Assembly (NCBI GenBank): GCA_030263385.1 | Contig: SZOX01000008.1 | Coordinates: 1-64,000 of the forward strand | Reading direction: 5' to 3' | Length of the DNA stretch: 64,000 nucleotides | From: Zeimonas sp003577305 | GTDB lineage: Bacteria; Pseudomonadota; Gammaproteobacteria; Burkholderiales; Burkholderiaceae_E | Part shown: positions 62,612 to 64,000 of the stretch, piece by piece | Position numbering within the stretch: the stretch's first letter is position 1 | How the letters are laid out: each line of letters opens with the position of its first letter | Translations under genes and position numbers: made by a program | The notes under the pieces: generated by a model | The model's database searches: none | What the model saw: only the letters and a program-made list of their open reading frames with translations | What the model was told of the DNA's origin: nothing

Positions 62612-63577
62612 ATGATCAATATGATCGATAAAACCGATAAGACCAGCAAAGCCGACAAAGCGTCGCGCAAGGTGCCGCCATTCACCTCGGCGAGTGCGCT
62701 GCCGTCGCTGCGCCAGCTGTCGTACCTGGTGGCGGTCGCCGATCGGCTGAACTTCACGCAGGCCGCGCAGGACTGCTTCGTCACGCAGTCCACGCTCTCC
62801 TCCGGGCTGAAGGAGCTCGAGCGCACGCTGGGCGCGGCGCTGGTCGAGCGCGACCGCCAGCACGTGCTCGTGACGCCGCTGGGCCGCAAGGTGGTCGAGC
62901 GCAGCCGCGAACTGCTCGGCTCGGCGCGCGACCTGGTCGGCATCGTGCGTGCCGCCGCCGCGCCGATGACCGGGCTGCTGAGGCTCGGTGCGATTCCGAC
63001 GATCGCGCCGTTCATGCTGCCGCAACTGGTACGCGAAGCGCGCGCCCGGCACCCGGAGCTGAAGCTCGCGCTGCGCGAAGACCGCACCGCCACGCTGCTC
63101 GAGCGGCTGCGCGCGGCCGAGCTCGATTTCGCGCTGATCGCGCTGCCCTACGACACTTCGGGCCTGCTGGTGCGCGAGCTGTTCGTCGAGGAGCTGTGGC
63201 TGGTCACGCGTATGCCAGAGCGCCCGCCGGCGCCGCGACGGTTGAGAATCAGCGGGCTCGACACCGAGCGCCTGCTGCTGCTCGAAGAAGGCCACTGCCT
63301 GCGCGAGCACACGCTCGAGGCCTGCGGGCTGGCCGAGCGCGCCAACCCGTCGGGCATCGAGGCCACGAGCCTGGTCACGCTGCTGCAGATGGTGGAGTCG
63401 GGCCTGGGCGATGCGCTGCTGCCGCAGATGGCGATCGACTCCGGCTTCCTCGGGCGCGCATCGGTGCTGCCGCAGCGCTTCGCACCGCCGGCGCCCACGC
63501 GCACGATCGCGTTGGCCGCGCGCCAGACCACGACCCGCCTGGCCGAGTTCGAGTTCCTGGCCGGGCTGGCGTCCTGA
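62612..63577 (+). CDS. oxyR: OxyR-type LysR-family redox regulator
   Basis: 321 residues from ATG 62612 (a second ATG is at 62621). After a repetitive Asp/Lys/Thr leader (MIDKTDKTSKADKASRK) comes the LysR helix-turn-helix (LNFTQAAQDCFVTQSTLSSG). The sensing pair is conserved: LLLEEGHCLREHTLEACGLA has two cysteines nine residues apart, as in OxyR C199/C208. It should sense peroxide and control the divergent rubrerythrin/rubredoxin operon across 75 bases. Confidence 0.92.
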   Translation: MINMIDKTDKTSKADKASRKVPPFTSASALPSLRQLSYLVAVADRLNFTQAAQDCFVTQSTLSSGLKELERTLGAALVERDRQHVLVTPLGRKVVERSRELLGSARDLVGIVRAAAAPMTGLLRLGAIPTIAPFMLPQLVREARARHPELKLALREDRTATLLERLRAAELDFALIALPYDTSGLLVRELFVEELWLVTRMPERPPAPRRLRISGLDTERLLLLEEGHCLREHTLEACGLAERANPSGIEATSLVTLLQMVESGLGDALLPQMAIDSGFLGRASVLPQRFAPPAPTRTIALAARQTTTRLAEFEFLAGLAS

Positions 63578-63650
63578 GCCGGCCGGCGCCGCGCTGATCC
63601 GGCGCACGGTCCGCCTTCCCGCCGGGCGCATCGCGTAAGATCGCAGCGCC

Positions 63651-64000
63651 ATGTCGCTCGAATCCCCGATCCGGCCGCCGACCCGGTGGCGCACCGTGCT
63701 GCGCGATGCGGGCACGGTCTATTCGGTCAACGGCCTGATCGGCTTCATCTTCGCCGCCACCGGCCCGGTGGCGGTGATTCTCGCGGTCGGCACGCGCGGC
63801 GGGCTGTCCGAATCCGACCTCGCTTCGTGGATCTTCGGCTCGTTCTTCCTCAACGGCCTGGTCACGCTCCTGTTCTGCTGGCTGTACCGGCAGCCGCTGG
63901 CGTTCTTCTGGACGATTCCGGGCACGGTGCTGGTGGGCCCGGCGCTCGGGCACCTGAGCTTTGCGCAGGTGATCGGCGCATTCGTCGCCACCGGCGTGCT
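63651..64000 (+). CDS. BenE-family (benzoate/H+ symporter-like) transporter, 5' part
   Basis: The window ends inside this gene; 116 codons are visible. At least three membrane segments are present (TVYSVNGLIGFIFAATGPVA, ASWIFGSFFLNGLVTLLFCW, WTIPGTVLVGPAL), matching the BenE N-terminus. TAAGAT at 63636-63641 is a possible -10 close to the ATG and no Shine-Dalgarno is seen. The substrate is probably an aromatic acid or purine-like anion. Confidence 0.82.
   Translation, partial: MSLESPIRPPTRWRTVLRDAGTVYSVNGLIGFIFAATGPVAVILAVGTRGGLSESDLASWIFGSFFLNGLVTLLFCWLYRQPLAFFWTIPGTVLVGPALGHLSFAQVIGAFVATGV

Overview
High-GC (about two thirds G+C or more by eye) proteobacterial chromosome. The order mnmE-yidC-yidD-rnpA-rpmH (minus strand) against dnaA-dnaN-gyrB (plus strand) is the classic replication-origin neighbourhood. 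Together with a beta-proteobacterial gene repertoire (GTP-type PckG, NnrU, an HtrA/Rieske neighbourhood, IclR- and MocR-linked catabolic islands) it suggests Burkholderiales or a close relative. Nearly every base is coding; no gene-free gap exceeds about 300 bases. I saw no tRNA, rRNA, CRISPR array or transposase.

Layout. (1) 105-4369: methylmalonate-semialdehyde dehydrogenase divergent from an IclR regulator, with two operator-like palindromes between them, then a PdxA-family dehydrogenase and a CbiM-like membrane protein. (2) 4397-6307: GTP-dependent PEP carboxykinase. (3) 6562-19377, all minus strand: a catabolic/uptake island. It holds a MocR regulator, FAD oxidoreductase, M20 amidohydrolase, a complete peptide/opine-type ABC importer, an amidohydrolase and a CobW metallochaperone. 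(4) 19434-23022: FAH-family hydratase, a shortened MOSC protein, two unknown proteins and a VapBC-type toxin-antitoxin pair. (5) 23209-26926 (minus): PEBP-like protein, lipid kinase, HtrA protease and an orphan Rieske protein. (6) 27080-34579: orphan molybdenum hydroxylase subunit, DUF3300 protein, patatin, one-domain asparaginase and the E1 alpha/beta pair of a 2-oxo acid dehydrogenase. (7) 34842-44266: origin region. (8) 44303-49767: ketopantoate reductase-like protein, MBL hydrolase plus D-amino acid dehydrogenase, carbonic anhydrase, NnrU and a ParDE-like pair.

(9) 49900-60621 is the most interesting segment. A strong sigma-54 promoter precedes tusA-like, yedE-like, tusA-like, dsrE-like and two small genes, then a tandem-rhodanese lipoprotein and a pentaheme cytochrome lipoprotein. 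A second sigma-54 promoter precedes a small periplasmic CxC protein, a triheme cytochrome and an outer-membrane beta-barrel. A PAS histidine kinase and a sigma-54-activating response regulator close the cluster. The parts resemble the Geobacter Ext (ExtH/I/J/L/M-type) selenite/tellurite-linked electron conduits, here joined to a YedE/TusA/DsrE chalcogen-handling module. I infer a regulated system that carries sulfur, selenium or tellurium species and moves electrons across the cell envelope. (10) 60650-63577: rubredoxin reductase, rubredoxin and a short rubrerythrin, divergent from an OxyR-type regulator; this is a peroxide/oxygen defence module. The window ends inside a BenE-type transporter.
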